From: Stygiobacter sp. RIFOXYC2_FULL_38_25
Lineage (GTDB): Bacteria > Bacteroidota > Ignavibacteria > Ignavibacteriales > Melioribacteraceae
Reading direction: 5' to 3'
Assembly: GCA_001803165.1 (NCBI GenBank)
Contig: MHAZ01000003.1
Coordinates: forward strand, 62,001-126,000
DNA length: 64,000 nt
The notes beneath the pieces are model-generated. The model searched no databases. It had not been told where the DNA came from and was given only the letters and a program-made list of their open reading frames with translations. A program made the position numbers and the translations under genes. Positions 1 to 11,117 of the stretch are shown here, piece by piece; position 1 is the first letter of the stretch; the number at the start of each line of letters is the position of its first letter.

Positions 1-1312
1 TTCTTAGAATTGAAGCAATGCGGGCGTGAGCGTATTGCAAATAGAAAACCGGGTTTTCATCCGACTGCTTCTTAGCAAGCTCAAGATCAAAATTTAAGTG
101 GCTTGTAATGCTTCGCATATTGAAAAAGTATCTCACAACGTCGGCGCCAACCTCATCAACTAATTCATCCAGAGTAATGTAATTAGCTTTGCGGGTGGAC
201 ATTTTTACAACTTCACCCTTTTGCATAATTGTAACAAACTGATGAATAAGAACTTTCACTTTTTCGTAATCGTAACCTAAGGCGCGCAAACCGGCAAGTA
301 CATCGGGGTAAGTTGCGTTATGATCCGAGCCAAACAAATCAATCATTAAATCATAACCACGTTCAAATTTGGTAATGTGGTAAGCTATATCGGGCAAGCG
401 GTAAGTCGGCTCGCCGGTTGATTTCACAATAACTTTATCTTGCTCGTTGCCAAGCTCGGTAAGTTTAAGCCAGATAGCATCTTCTTTTTCATAAGAAAGA
501 TTTTTCTTCTTGAACTCTTCAAGCAGAGCTGTAATCCTTCCATCTTCGTACAAAGTATGCTCATTAAAGAAGTTTTTCATCTTAATGCCAATTGCATTCA
601 TCGTTTTGATGATATCGGCAAAGATTTCTTTTTCGGCAGTCTGCTTAAAAATTCCCTCAGCATCTTCGCTTGTTAGTTTATCACCATGCTCACTAATCAG
701 TTTTGCCGCAATTTCTTTAATGTATTCGCCCTGGTAATAATCTTCCGGAAAAGTGATTTCATTACCAAGTAACTCTAAATAGCGAAGGCGGACTGAATCG
801 CCGAGAACACGCATTTGCCTTCCGGCATTGTTGAAGTAGTATTCACGGTCAACATCGTAGCCAATCCATTCAAGCAAGTTTGCGACTGTATCTCCAATTA
901 CCGCATTTCTTCCATGCCCGACTGTTAACGGTCCGGTTGGATTTGCGGAAATGAATTCCACCATTGCCTTTTTACCGGCGTACTTTTCTGATCTGCCAAA
1001 ATTTTCTTTCTTCTCAAAAATTTCTTTTATGATGGAAGGAATGTATGACGAAGTGAAATAAAAATTAATAAATCCGGGACCGGCTATTTCTACTTTCTCA
1101 ATTACCGATTTGTCGTATTCAAGATTCTCAATTATTTCTGTTGCTATCTCGCGAGGATTTCTTTTCAATTTTTTGGAAAGAATCATTGCCGCGTTAATTG
1201 CATAATCGCCATGACTTTTCTGATTCGGAACGCTAAGAACGTAATCAATTTCTTTTAGGTAAGGAAGTTTTTCTGAAGTCGTGCTGAATAAATCTATTAA
1301 ATATTTTTTCAA
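1..1312 (-). CDS. argS: arginyl-tRNA synthetase, N-terminal part (C-terminus beyond left edge)
   Basis: Minus-strand reading frame not in the ORF track; TTG start at 1312 preceded by GGAGAAAAG; translated FISANPTGPLTVGHGRNAVIGD is the ArgS class-I HIGH-type motif. Confidence 0.9.
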   Translation of the reverse strand, partial: MKKYLIDLFSTTSEKLPYLKEIDYVLSVPNQKSHGDYAINAAMILSKKLKRNPREIATEIIENLEYDKSVIEKVEIAGPGFINFYFTSSYIPSIIKEIFEKKENFGRSEKYAGKKAMVEFISANPTGPLTVGHGRNAVIGDTVANLLEWIGYDVDREYYFNNAGRQMRVLGDSVRLRYLELLGNEITFPEDYYQGEYIKEIAAKLISEHGDKLTSEDAEGIFKQTAEKEIFADIIKTMNAIGIKMKNFFNEHTLYEDGRITALLEEFKKKNLSYEKEDAIWLKLTELGNEQDKVIVKSTGEPTYRLPDIAYHITKFERGYDLMIDLFGSDHNATYPDVLAGLRALGYDYEKVKVLIHQFVTIMQKGEVVKMSTRKANYITLDELVDEVGADVVRYFFNMRSITSHLNFDLELAKKQSDENPVFYLQYAHARIASILR

Positions 1313-1332
1313 TCTTTTCTCCGTTAAGGTAA

Positions 1333-1686
1333 TTATTTGTCTTCTGCAACGGTAATTACCGGCGCATCGCCCCATAACTTTTCTAAGTTATAATATGCTC
1401 TCGCTTCGTGCTTAAACACGTGAAGCACAACATCAAAGTAATCCATCAAAACCCAATTAAGCGTTTCAAAACCTTCACGGTGGTAACACTTAATTCCCCG
1501 CTCTAATAGCTTCTCATCAACGTCATCTGCAATTGCTTTTACTTGTCGGTCGGAATCGGCAGAACAGATAACAAACAAATCAGCAATTCCGCCGGAGAGT
1601 TTTCTAAGATCAAGAATCTTAATGTTGTAACCTTTTTTCTCTTTAGTAAGCTCTGCAATCTCTTTAGCAAATTTTAGTGCGTCCAA
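1333..1686 (-). CDS. rsfS: ribosome silencing factor RsfS
   Basis: DLRKLSGGIADLFVICSADSDRQVKAIAD...GFETLNWVLMDYFDVVLHVF is RsfS/Iojap-like. Confidence 0.92.
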   Translation of the reverse strand: MDALKFAKEIAELTKEKKGYNIKILDLRKLSGGIADLFVICSADSDRQVKAIADDVDEKLLERGIKCYHREGFETLNWVLMDYFDVVLHVFKHEARAYYNLEKLWGDAPVITVAEDK

Positions 1687-1693
1687 TGTTTCC

Positions 1694-2182
1694 TCACTTA
1701 AATGGTGTCAATGAAAAATAATCTTTACCTATCACTACTGTTACATCAATAAAATAGTCTTTGTTCAATTGCTGAATCACATTTTCGTTTTTGATTCCAA
1801 GCGACTTAGCAACTTTGTAAGCGTTCGCCATATTTCCAATCCGGTCAATAATCAGAGTTTCGTCAACGTCTGAAGATACATAATTTCCAATGTCGGCGAC
1901 ATCGAAACCTTTGCTTCTTAAAAAATCAGTATAGCGGTCTGCAACGCCGCTTACTCCGCAGCCGTTTCTTACATCCACTTGAATAATATCTTCCGCACCT
2001 TTGGCATCCGGCGCCAAAAGTTCTTGATCCTCTTTATACGAAAGTTTTATATAAAGCGAATAAACCATGAAAATGATCACGGCAGAGAGTAAGAAAATAG
2101 AAACATTTATTAGAATGTTTACTGTTGGAGATTTTAGGCTTGCCGGTTTTTGTTTTGGCTTTGCTGGATTATACTTTTCCAA
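1694..2182 (-). CDS. membrane-anchored LytR C-terminal domain protein
   Basis: One TM segment then VDVRNGCGVSGVADRYTDFLRSKGFDVADIGNY, LytR_C-like. Confidence 0.75.
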   Translation of the reverse strand: MEKYNPAKPKQKPASLKSPTVNILINVSIFLLSAVIIFMVYSLYIKLSYKEDQELLAPDAKGAEDIIQVDVRNGCGVSGVADRYTDFLRSKGFDVADIGNYVSSDVDETLIIDRIGNMANAYKVAKSLGIKNENVIQQLNKDYFIDVTVVIGKDYFSLTPFK

Positions 2183-2238
2183 TTTTTCCCGTAAAAAAAA
2201 GTTCTTGTACTTTCAAAGCCAAATTTAATAAAAATGCG

Positions 2239-2748
2239 CTACTCTTTCCCGAATTCATCTCCTCCAAAGAAATAATCTCTGGAATTTGAGAAGAACCCAT
2301 TGGAATAATAAGGATTGTAGTATCCGAAAGGTGAACTGCGGTATTGAAGTATCACAGACATATTATCACTGACTTTGTAATTCATCTGAACGCGGCTGAG
2401 ATAAACTCCGTTAATCTGTTTAGCAAAATCTTTTCCAAAAGAACTATATGGTGAGTTTAGCACGCTTATATCGGTTTCAAGGTTTAGTTTATCGCTAAAT
2501 TGAAAAAGCATACTGTTGGTGTAAGTACCAAGAGCCATTCCGCCACCGCTGCCAAATGCGGAGTATGAGAGACCAAAACTATGGCGCATCTGGAAGTCTT
2601 CTATTCCAAGAAGTCCAAATGGAAAAGCCGAGTTGTTCTTATTAAATATTCCGCTTTTAACATCAACAGATTTATTAAGATCATCTCTAAACTGAGCAAA
2701 CGAAGCCGAAAGAGAAATCAGAAATAATAGCAGTATGGTCTTTTTCAT
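2239..2748 (-). CDS. secreted/outer-membrane hypothetical protein
   Basis: Signal peptide MKKTILLLFLISLSASFAQ; no recognised domain. Confidence 0.55.
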   Translation of the reverse strand: MKKTILLLFLISLSASFAQFRDDLNKSVDVKSGIFNKNNSAFPFGLLGIEDFQMRHSFGLSYSAFGSGGGMALGTYTNSMLFQFSDKLNLETDISVLNSPYSSFGKDFAKQINGVYLSRVQMNYKVSDNMSVILQYRSSPFGYYNPYYSNGFFSNSRDYFFGGDEFGKE

Positions 2749-2852
2749 TTATTCACCAGTTTTTGTCTTTAACAATGAAGGAAGCGCTTTGGTTTCCAAA
2801 CTCACTTGGAATAATATTTCATTTTTCACAAGCGTTCAAGTCAAATATAAAG

Positions 2853-3344
2853 CTATTTTATGCGGACAATCATTTCAATTTCAACCGGTGCATTAAGTGG
2901 TAATTCGCTAACACCGACGGCGCTTCTTGCATGCTTACCTTGCTCGCCAAATACTTGTACCAAAAACTCGGAAGCACCGTTGGCAATTTTTGGCTGTCCG
3001 CTAAATCCGTTTGAAGAATTCACAAAGACAGTCAATTTTACAATTTGATCAATCTTCTCAAGATCACCAATAACACTCTTAACAGCGCTTAAGCAATTAA
3101 CCGCACTTTGGCGGGCACAAAGAATTGCTGTTTCTTCAGCGACAGTTTCAACAACTTTTCCTTCTGCAATCAATTTACCATCTTTAATTGGCAACTGTCC
3201 GGATGTATAAACAAGATTTCCGGAAATTTGCGCCGGGATGTAAGCTGCAAGCGGTTTGGGCGCAGTTGGTAATTCATGCCCAATAATCTCTTTTATTTTC
3301 TCTTCGAACATTTTCACTCCAATTTTTGCTGTAAATATATTCAT
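2853..3344 (-). CDS. RidA/YjgF family protein
   Basis: SGNLVYTSGQLPIKDGK...ARSAVGVSELPLNAPVEIEMIVRIK; likely true start at MFEEKIKEI. Confidence 0.88.
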   Translation of the reverse strand: MNIFTAKIGVKMFEEKIKEIIGHELPTAPKPLAAYIPAQISGNLVYTSGQLPIKDGKLIAEGKVVETVAEETAILCARQSAVNCLSAVKSVIGDLEKIDQIVKLTVFVNSSNGFSGQPKIANGASEFLVQVFGEQGKHARSAVGVSELPLNAPVEIEMIVRIK

Positions 3345-3552
3345 TTTAGATCACTTGCTCTTGCTCATAATCTTAATCTTGATCGTGTTAAAATGCAAAA
3401 AGGAAGAGCGATCAAGATCATGAGTAAGAATAAGATCAAGAGACTAATCACTATTTACACTTGAGTTCAAAACCAAATGCTGCTGATTGTCACGTTTTAC
3501 TTTTAACGAATAGATCAATGACTTATCTTTGCACACAAACAAAGGAGAAGTA

Positions 3553-4314
3553 ATGGTCGGCGAGAAATTTCAGAAGCTTTATGAGATAATGAGAAAATTG
3601 CGTGAAGAATGTCCTTGGGATATGGAACAGACACATGATTCTATTAAAGCCGCTACTCTCGAGGAAACTTACGAATTGATTGAAGCCATTGACCAGAAGG
3701 ATTATCAGGAGCTCAAAGCTGAGCTTGGTGATTTGCTTCTCCATATTGTCTTTCATTCGGCTATTGGTGAAGACAATAAAACATTTAACACAGAACAAGT
3801 TATTGATTCGATTTGCGAGAAACTTATACGTCGCCATCCGCACGTTTTTGGCGATGTTGAAGTCAAAGACACAAAAGAAATTTTGAAGAACTGGGAAGAA
3901 ATAAAATTAACAGAGGGACGCGAATCCGTTTTGGAAGGTGTTCCCAAACAACTACCCGGTTTAGCACGCGCTTACCGCTTGCAAGAGAAAGCTTCCAAAG
4001 TTGGTTTCGATTGGGAAAAGAAGGAAGATGTTTGGAAAAAAGTGATTGAAGAAATTGAAGAGATGCACGAAATGGAAGCCGAAGGTAACATGACCAAACT
4101 TGAAGAAGAGTTTGGTGACGTTTTTTTTGCTTTAACGAACTATGCGCGTTTTCTTGGTATTAATCCTGAAAATGCTCTTCGCCTAACTAATGAAAAATTC
4201 ACTAAACGGTTTTCTTACGTAGAGAAAAAGATTACCGGGCTCGGGAAAAAACTTTCTGAATCTAACCTTACCGAAATGGATAAGTACTGGGAAGAAAGTA
4301 AAAAGTACGATTAA
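3553..4314 (+). CDS. mazG: nucleoside triphosphate pyrophosphohydrolase MazG
   Basis: LREECPWDMEQTHDSIKAATLEETYELIEAI repeated-domain MazG motif; ATG at 3553 follows AAAGGAGAAGTA. Confidence 0.93.
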   Translation: MVGEKFQKLYEIMRKLREECPWDMEQTHDSIKAATLEETYELIEAIDQKDYQELKAELGDLLLHIVFHSAIGEDNKTFNTEQVIDSICEKLIRRHPHVFGDVEVKDTKEILKNWEEIKLTEGRESVLEGVPKQLPGLARAYRLQEKASKVGFDWEKKEDVWKKVIEEIEEMHEMEAEGNMTKLEEEFGDVFFALTNYARFLGINPENALRLTNEKFTKRFSYVEKKITGLGKKLSESNLTEMDKYWEESKKYD

Positions 4315-5234
4315 GAATTTTTGTTGTTACTGGAATAATGTACCTCGTATGCTTCAATAATATCTTTTACTAATCTGTGGCGCACAACGTCAACTTTCTC
4401 AAAGTATATGAATGCGACGCCATCTACGTGCTTTAGAATTTCCTTCACATGCACCAATCCGCTTTGAGAATAGCTGGGCAAATCAATCTGAGTTATATCT
4501 CCGGTAATAATTGCTTTAGAGTTTGGTCCAAGTCTTGTTAAAAACATTTTCATCTGCATTGCGGTAGCGTTCTGAGCTTCATCTAAAATAACATAAGCGT
4601 TGTTCAATGTTCTTCCGCGCATGAATGCAAGCGGTACAATCTCAATCATCCCCTTTTCAAGATAATTTCTAAGCTGCTCACCGGGAATCATTTCCTCCAA
4701 TGCATCGTAAAGCGGACGAAGATAAGGATCAATCTTCTCTTTGAAATCGCCGGGAAGAAAGCCCAAACTTTCGCCAGCTTCTACAGCAGGTCTAGCTAGA
4801 ACAATTTTTCTAACAGCGCCTTTTTTAAGCGATGCAACTGCAAACGCAACAGCCAAATATGTTTTTCCGGTTCCGGCAGGTCCAATTGCAAAACAAATAT
4901 CGTTCTCTCTAACAGCCTTCCAATACGCAACCTGATTTGGCGTCTTTGCTTTGATTACATCCTTCTTAGAATAAAGAACGATGCTGTCAAACTCATTGCC
5001 ATTAATTATTTCCTTGCCTTGAATGGTGAGGTCAATAATCGTATAGACATCATTTGGGGCAAGTTTACCCGTTGTGTTGAGAACGAAAATCATTTCCTTA
5101 ATAATTTTATCAATTGCCTCAACTTCATCAACAACGCCTTGAACAAAAACATTATCCCCGCGAACGATTACATTGGCAGAAAATCTTTCTTCAATCGGCT
5201 TAATGTTGCTGTCATTGAATCCAAGAAATGACAT
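4311..5234 (-). CDS. PhoH-like ATPase
   Basis: FAIGPAGTGKTYLAVAFAV Walker A, VILDEAQNATAMQMKMFLTRLG, PhoH family. Confidence 0.93.
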   Translation of the reverse strand: MSFLGFNDSNIKPIEERFSANVIVRGDNVFVQGVVDEVEAIDKIIKEMIFVLNTTGKLAPNDVYTIIDLTIQGKEIINGNEFDSIVLYSKKDVIKAKTPNQVAYWKAVRENDICFAIGPAGTGKTYLAVAFAVASLKKGAVRKIVLARPAVEAGESLGFLPGDFKEKIDPYLRPLYDALEEMIPGEQLRNYLEKGMIEIVPLAFMRGRTLNNAYVILDEAQNATAMQMKMFLTRLGPNSKAIITGDITQIDLPSYSQSGLVHVKEILKHVDGVAFIYFEKVDVVRHRLVKDIIEAYEVHYSSNNKNS

Positions 5235-5308
5235 TAAATCAACGCCTTCAAGTTTTATTGCTTTTTCGTGCTGCGTAAGAACCTCCGTTACTTGTTCACA
5301 AAATATAG

Positions 5309-5340
5309 AAAGCCCTTCTCACCGAAATGAAAAGGGCTTT
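5309..5340. terminator. hairpin terminator downstream of the LysM gene
   Basis: AAAGCCCTT-ctcaccgaaatgaa-AAGGGCTTT inverted repeat. Confidence 0.65.
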
Positions 5341-5378
5341 ATCGTATAAATTGCTTTCACTTCTTAATATTGTTTCCC

Positions 5379-6080
5379 TTAATTAACCGGTGTTTGAGTT
5401 TGTGTTGCTGGAGCCGGTTTATAGTTTCTTCTAATCTTTTCGTACTTAGATTTTTCTTCTTCAGTCAAATTAGGAATTTGGAACATTTGTTTTGGGAAGA
5501 TCAAATCCGGATTCTTAATCTGGTCGCGGTTAGCTTTATAAATCATTGGCCAAGCGAATGGATTTGAATAATGTTCTTTCTTCTTGGCAATTCCCCAAAG
5601 ATGATCACCCTTTACAACTTCGTAAGAAACTTCTTTAGGTTTTTCAATCCAGGCATCAAGCTTTCTTTGGAGTTGGTTATGAACTATATCAAAGAATTCC
5701 GGCAATGCAGAAATTTTGTTCTTCTTCATTGCATCAAGTTCAGCTTGGCGGTCTGCTTTAGGAGCTTCTTGTGCGTCTATCTTTGCACTTAAATCGCTCA
5801 ACTGTTTTCTGAAATTGTCAATATCAGCTTTTGTAGCACCAAGCATTGTATATAATTCATTTATGCATTGATCAAAAGTTTTAAGACCATCGCGCATTTT
5901 CTTCAAGTTAGCAACTTCGCTCTTAAGCGAGTTCAATTCTGTAGTTAGCGCAATTCTTTTTTCTGTTAAGCGGTTGATTTCGCTCTGCCATTCTTCCTTA
6001 GTCATTTCTTCTTGAGCAAAAATATTTGCAGCAAAAACAAAGAAGAAAGAACCCAGCATTAATAATCTAATTGTTTTCAT
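5379..6080 (-). CDS. LysM-domain secreted protein
   Basis: Signal peptide, coiled coil, VVKGDHLWGIAKKKEHYSNPFAWPMIYKANRDQIKNPDLIFPKQMFQIP. Confidence 0.82.
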   Translation of the reverse strand: MKTIRLLMLGSFFFVFAANIFAQEEMTKEEWQSEINRLTEKRIALTTELNSLKSEVANLKKMRDGLKTFDQCINELYTMLGATKADIDNFRKQLSDLSAKIDAQEAPKADRQAELDAMKKNKISALPEFFDIVHNQLQRKLDAWIEKPKEVSYEVVKGDHLWGIAKKKEHYSNPFAWPMIYKANRDQIKNPDLIFPKQMFQIPNLTEEEKSKYEKIRRNYKPAPATQTQTPVN

Positions 6081-6100
6081 TTTATTCTCCTTTGTTCTTT

Positions 6101-6367
6101 TTACAAACCAATTTTTTCAAGATTCTTCTTTGTTTCAGCTTTTTCTTTATTGCATTGCTCTAATTTAGAATTCTTTTCAGCTATTTCTCTTTCGAGAGCA
6201 GCCTTTTCAGATTTCAAACCATTTACTTCTTTTTCTAAAGCTTTAACTTCGGAACGGAGAGCGTCTAGTTGAGCCATTTGTTCCTCAGAAACACCACTGC
6301 ATGCAGTAAAACCGATAGCACCGGCAATCAGCACTGCCACAAGGGCTTTGTTGATTAGTTTCTTCAT
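6101..6367 (-). CDS. small coiled-coil lipoprotein
   Basis: Lipobox-like IGFTACSG and heptad-rich ALRSEVKALEKEVNGLKSEKAALEREIAEKNSKLEQ. Confidence 0.65.
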   Translation of the reverse strand: MKKLINKALVAVLIAGAIGFTACSGVSEEQMAQLDALRSEVKALEKEVNGLKSEKAALEREIAEKNSKLEQCNKEKAETKKNLEKIGL

Positions 6368-6464
6368 TACTTACTCCTTTGATTAATGAGTTTTTTCTGG
6401 ATCGAAATATAAAGATTTTTTCGTCCAGAGAAACGGTAAAACATAAACCCAATTTAGACTTTAA

Positions 6465-7169
6465 TTATATAACTCTTTTCTCTACTAAGCTTGTATATGA
6501 GTTCCCGGCAATAATTAGGTGATCAAAAACTTGAATTTCCAGCAGTTTTCCGGCTTCGACCAATTTTCTTGTTAACGATATATCTTCATTGCTTGGCTCA
6601 GAATTTCCGCTCGGATGATTGTGCAGCAAAATGATATTTGCCGAGCTGCTTTCTATCGCAACTTTGAAAACCTCCCGCGGATGAACAACACTGCTGCTTA
6701 AACTTCCCTCAGAAACTTTTTCATACTTTATAATCTTGTTGGATGAGCTTAAACAAATTACAAAGAACATCTCTTTCAGCTCATCTCTTAACATTGGAAT
6801 GAAAATCTCTGCTACATCACCAGGAGAAGTAATCTTGTTCGAAAATTTCCACTTCTTTTCAGAATCAACTCTGCGGCTAAGTTCGAACGCAGCAAGAAGT
6901 GTGGCGGCTTTGTCTTTCCCGATTCCATGAAAACTCTTTAGAGCATCGTGAGTCTGTGAAGTGAGAAAATTAAGATCGTTGTACTTGTTGATGAGGTTTT
7001 GCGCAACTTCAATCACCGATTGGCCTTTTGTACCGGTGCGTAAAAGTATTGCAATTAGTTCTGCGTTGGAAAGACTTTGCACTCCGCGAAGAATCAATTT
7101 CTCTCGCGGACGGTCATCAAGCGGAAGTTCCTTTACTTTCATTTTTCCCCCTCGGGGTTTTATTCCCAC
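6465..7169 (-). CDS. radC: RadC family JAB-domain protein
   Basis: [16 protein letters not shown] ... [41 protein letters not shown]. Confidence 0.92.
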   Translation of the reverse strand: MGIKPRGGKMKVKELPLDDRPREKLILRGVQSLSNAELIAILLRTGTKGQSVIEVAQNLINKYNDLNFLTSQTHDALKSFHGIGKDKAATLLAAFELSRRVDSEKKWKFSNKITSPGDVAEIFIPMLRDELKEMFFVICLSSSNKIIKYEKVSEGSLSSSVVHPREVFKVAIESSSANIILLHNHPSGNSEPSNEDISLTRKLVEAGKLLEIQVFDHLIIAGNSYTSLVEKRVI

Positions 7170-8701
7170 TCAATAGTTGCCGGCGGCTTCGAGCTAATGT
7201 CGTAAACAACTCTATTCACGCCGCGAACCGAGCGGATTATTTTGTTTGACACATTTTCTAAGAAATCTCCATCAAAGCGGAACCAGTCGGCAGTCATACC
7301 ATCGGTAGAAGTAACTGCGCGTAACGCAATAACGTTTTCGTATGTTCGTGCATCCCCCATTACACCAACAGTTTGAACTGGAAGCAAAACTGCAAACGCT
7401 TGCCAAATTTTATCATACAGATGAAACTCGTGAAGCGCACTTATGAAAATATCATCTGCTTCGCGAAGAATATCTAAACGCTCTTTTGTTATTTCGCCAA
7501 GCACACGAACAGCTAATCCGGGACCGGGAAACGGATGACGTTTGATAAATATTTCCGGCAAACCTAGTTCACGACCAATTGCTCTAACTTCATCCTTAAA
7601 AAGTTCGCGGAACGGCTCGATGAGTTTCAGATTCATTCGCTCCGGCAATCCGCCAACATTATGATGAGTTTTAATTGTAACCGATTGACCTTTAACCGAA
7701 ACCGATTCAATCACATCCGGATACAAAGTACCTTGAACTAAAAATTCAGCATCGGAATATTTTTTTGCTTCGCTCTCAAAGACTTCTATGAATGAGTTAC
7801 CAATAATCTTCCTCTTTTTTTCCGGTTCAGTAACACCGGCTAAGCGGGAAAGAAACAACTCGGAAGCATCAATATGAATAACATGCAAATTGTAATGATC
7901 ATCGAACATTTTAATGATTGCTTCGCTTTCATTCTTTCTCATCATGCCATGATCTACATGAAAGCAGACAAGCTGCTCGCCCACAGCTCTGTGAATCAAG
8001 ATAGCCGCTACTGAAGAATCAACGCCGCCGCTCAAAGCGCAAATAACTTTTTTGCTTCCCACCTTTGCCTTTACTTCTTCTATCTCTTCACTTATAAAAT
8101 GCTGAGGAGTCCAATCAGCCTTACAGCCGCAAACTTCAAAGATGAAATTGTCCAAAACTCGTTTCCCAAATTGCGTATGTGCAACTTCGGGATGGAACTG
8201 CACTCCAAATATTTTTCTTTTGGGATCGGAGATAGCACAAAGGGGAGAGTTTTCTGTTTTTGCTGTAACAGTAAAACCATTTGGCATATCTGTTACATAA
8301 TCGCCATGACTCATCCAAATAACGGAACCATCGTTCACGCCCATCAACAAAACATCATCATCAACCAATTCTATGTTGGCTTTGCCATACTCGCGGCTTT
8401 TTGCTGCTTCTACTTTTCCGCCAAAGTTAGTTGTAATAAGCTGCAACCCATAGCAAATGCCGAGAATTGGAATACCAAGATTAAATATCTCGGGATTAAC
8501 CTTTGGCGAATCATCTTCGTAAACGCTCATTGGTCCGCCGGAAAGAATAATTCCGGTTGGGTTTTGTTCTTTAATTTTCTCAACGGGAAAACTGTGAGTA
8601 TGAATTTCACAATACACTTTGCTTTCGCGAATGCGGCGGGCTATTAGTTGAGTGTATTGTGAGCCGAAATCAAGTATTAAAATATTTTGTTGATGTTGCA
8701 T
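7160..8701 (-). CDS. guaA: GMP synthase (glutamine-hydrolysing)
   Basis: [42 protein letters not shown]-term [13 protein letters not shown] track extends to 8749 but MQHQQ at 8701 is the likely start. Confidence 0.96.
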   Translation of the reverse strand: MQHQQNILILDFGSQYTQLIARRIRESKVYCEIHTHSFPVEKIKEQNPTGIILSGGPMSVYEDDSPKVNPEIFNLGIPILGICYGLQLITTNFGGKVEAAKSREYGKANIELVDDDVLLMGVNDGSVIWMSHGDYVTDMPNGFTVTAKTENSPLCAISDPKRKIFGVQFHPEVAHTQFGKRVLDNFIFEVCGCKADWTPQHFISEEIEEVKAKVGSKKVICALSGGVDSSVAAILIHRAVGEQLVCFHVDHGMMRKNESEAIIKMFDDHYNLHVIHIDASELFLSRLAGVTEPEKKRKIIGNSFIEVFESEAKKYSDAEFLVQGTLYPDVIESVSVKGQSVTIKTHHNVGGLPERMNLKLIEPFRELFKDEVRAIGRELGLPEIFIKRHPFPGPGLAVRVLGEITKERLDILREADDIFISALHEFHLYDKIWQAFAVLLPVQTVGVMGDARTYENVIALRAVTSTDGMTADWFRFDGDFLENVSNKIIRSVRGVNRVVYDISSKPPATIEWE

Positions 8702-8759
8702 AGGATGGTCTTGAATAAAAAAGGGGTTGTCTAATTTTTTCTTGGTCACACTGAGTGCC

Positions 8760-8845
8760 CGCTTCTATCGCGTCATGCGAAGCAAGGAGTCGAAGTGCGA
8801 CATAATCTAATATTCCATTTCTCGACTTCGCTCGAAATGACAATC
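8760..8845. repeat. REP-like intergenic repeat
   Basis: GTCATGCGAAGCAAGGAGTCGAAGTGCGAC and TCTCGACTTCGCTCGAAATGACA, partly complementary modules. Confidence 0.5.
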
Positions 8846-8882
8846 AGTATTTATAAGACAACCTCTAAATAATTTAGAAATA

Positions 8883-9263
8883 TTATTGAGCTATCTGAGC
8901 TTCGTAACCGGCAGCGTCAAGCAATTCATTTAACTGGCTTGCGTCAGCAATTTCCACTTTAATAATCCAGCCTTCTCCATATGGATCGGAATTTACTTGC
9001 TGCGGCTCATCATTTAATCTTTTGTTCAACTCGATAACTTTTCCAGTTACCGGCGCATAAAGATCGCTCACAGTTTTAACTGCTTCAATCGTTCCAAAAG
9101 TCTCGCCCATTGTTACTTCCGCTAAATCCGGATTGATATCAACGTAAACTATATCTCCGAGTTCGCCTTGAGCATACTCGGTTATTCCAATTGTTCCAAC
9201 ATTACCTTCAATTTTAATCCACTCGTGATCTTTAGTGTACTTTAGATTAGCCGGAATATTCAT
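8883..9263 (-). CDS. gcvH: glycine cleavage system H protein
   Basis: KYTKDHEWIKIEGNVGTIGITEYAQGELGDIVYVD, GTIEAVKTVSDLYAP lipoyl site. Confidence 0.95.
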   Translation of the reverse strand: MNIPANLKYTKDHEWIKIEGNVGTIGITEYAQGELGDIVYVDINPDLAEVTMGETFGTIEAVKTVSDLYAPVTGKVIELNKRLNDEPQQVNSDPYGEGWIIKVEIADASQLNELLDAAGYEAQIAQ

Positions 9264-9273
9264 TTTTGCCTCG

Positions 9274-10614
9274 TCAATTTGTTTTGAAGTGATGATCTAT
9301 AAAAGATGTATCAAACTCACCTTTAATAAACTTTTTATTCATTAAAACTTTTTGATGGAACGGAATTGTTGTCTTAATCCCTTCTATTTTGAATTCATCA
9401 AGAGCGCGCTTTGCTCGTTTAATTGCATGAGCTCTATCGGTTCCCCAAACAATCATCTTCGCAATAAGTGAATCATAATTTGGTGGAATAACATATTCTG
9501 TGTAAACGTGTGAATCTATACGCACTCCAAATCCGCCCGGGAAGTGCAAGTACTCAATTGTGCCGGGTGAAGGACGGAAGTTTGCATCGGGATCTTCGGC
9601 ATTAATTCTAAATTCTATAGCGTGCCCGTGCGGTTTTTCCGGTATATCTTCAACTCTTTTACCGGCAGCTACCAAAATTTGATTCTTAATTAAATCAACA
9701 TGGTTAACCATTTCCGTAACCGGATGTTCAACTTGAATTCTTGTGTTCATTTCAATGAAATAAAAATTCATATGCTTATCAACTAAGAACTCAATCGTTC
9801 CGGCTCCTTCATAGTTAACAGATTTTGCGCCGAGTATTGCCGCTTCACCCATCTTCTTGCGTACTTCATCAGTAATAAATGGTGAAGGAGATTCTTCAAT
9901 TAACTTTTGGTGCCTCCTCTGAATTGAACAATCTCTCTCACCATATTGATAGACGTTACCAAAGGTATCGCCCATAATTTGAATTTCTATATGATGCGGA
10001 TTCTCGATATACTTTTCCATATAAAGATCGGGATTCGAGAATGCAGAATTTGCTTCGTTGCCGGCCGTTTGAAATGCTTTTTCAATTTCATCTTCCTTCC
10101 AAACAATTCGCATTCCTTTTCCGCCGCCGCCGGCAGAGGCTTTTAGCATTACAGGATAACCAATTTCAGCAGCAATTTTCTTCGCTTCATCAACGTCTTT
10201 TACTATTCCTTCACTTCCGGGAACTACTGGAACGCCAACTTTCTTCATTGTTTCTTTTGCAAAAGCTTTATCGCCCATTCTACGTATTGAATCAGCAGAA
10301 GGACCAATAAATTTTATTCCGCTGTCCGCACAGATTTCACTAAAGTCTGCGTTCTCTGCAAGAAAGCCGTAACCGGGATGAATTGCATCTGCGCCAGTAA
10401 TTGCAGCAGCAGAAAGTATATTCGAAATTTTTAAATAGCTTTGACTACTTAAGGCGGGACCAATGCAAACGGCTTCATCGGCAAAAACCACATGAAGAGA
10501 CTCGCGGTCAACTTCGCTGTAAACTGCAACAGTTGGAATTTCCAACTCCTTGCAAGTTCTAATGATTCTTAGTGCTATCTCGCCTCGGTTAGCAATTAGG
10601 ATTTTCTTAAACAA
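9274..10614 (-). CDS. accC: acetyl-CoA carboxylase biotin carboxylase subunit
   Basis: [50 protein letters not shown]. Confidence 0.96.
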   Translation of the reverse strand: MFKKILIANRGEIALRIIRTCKELEIPTVAVYSEVDRESLHVVFADEAVCIGPALSSQSYLKISNILSAAAITGADAIHPGYGFLAENADFSEICADSGIKFIGPSADSIRRMGDKAFAKETMKKVGVPVVPGSEGIVKDVDEAKKIAAEIGYPVMLKASAGGGGKGMRIVWKEDEIEKAFQTAGNEANSAFSNPDLYMEKYIENPHHIEIQIMGDTFGNVYQYGERDCSIQRRHQKLIEESPSPFITDEVRKKMGEAAILGAKSVNYEGAGTIEFLVDKHMNFYFIEMNTRIQVEHPVTEMVNHVDLIKNQILVAAGKRVEDIPEKPHGHAIEFRINAEDPDANFRPSPGTIEYLHFPGGFGVRIDSHVYTEYVIPPNYDSLIAKMIVWGTDRAHAIKRAKRALDEFKIEGIKTTIPFHQKVLMNKKFIKGEFDTSFIDHHFKTN

Positions 10615-10640
10615 GATTTCCTCTTATAAAAATGATAACA

Positions 10641-11105
10641 CTAATTCTTTTCGACTAAAAATAGTGGCTGGTTATATTCTACTGGAGTTCCGTTCTCAAC
10701 CAATATCTTTAAGATTTTACCGCTGCAATCGCTTTCTATTTCATTCATAAGCTTCATTGCTTCAACAATACAAAGAACAGTACCTTGAGATATTGAATCT
10801 CCAACTTGAACATAAGAATCTGCATCCGGTGAAGGAGCGCGGTAAAACGTTCCAACAATTGGAGAACGTATTTCGTGATGATTAGACTTTGCCGGTTCTG
10901 TTGGAATTGCTGCATTTATATCGGCAGCTTGCTGAAGCGATACAGCTGGACGTGCAGCCTCAACTGGAACTGACTGCAATTGAACCGAAGTCTGATGAGA
11001 ATTTTTAGAAATTTTTATTTTGAGTTCACCTTCTTGAACGGAAAATTCGGTAACCTCACTTTGCTCAACAATTTTGATGAGCTTCTTAATTAAGTTTATA
11101 TCCAT
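10641..11105 (-). CDS. accB: acetyl-CoA carboxylase biotin carboxyl carrier protein
   Basis: VEAMKLMNEIESD biotinylation motif. Confidence 0.95.
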   Translation of the reverse strand: MDINLIKKLIKIVEQSEVTEFSVQEGELKIKISKNSHQTSVQLQSVPVEAARPAVSLQQAADINAAIPTEPAKSNHHEIRSPIVGTFYRAPSPDADSYVQVGDSISQGTVLCIVEAMKLMNEIESDCSGKILKILVENGTPVEYNQPLFLVEKN

Positions 11106-11117
11106 CTTTATCTTCTA

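Noticed and set aside
8099-8647. 182-aa plus-strand ORF opposite guaA
   Set aside because: Fully inside a strongly conserved gene; composition typical of antisense frames.
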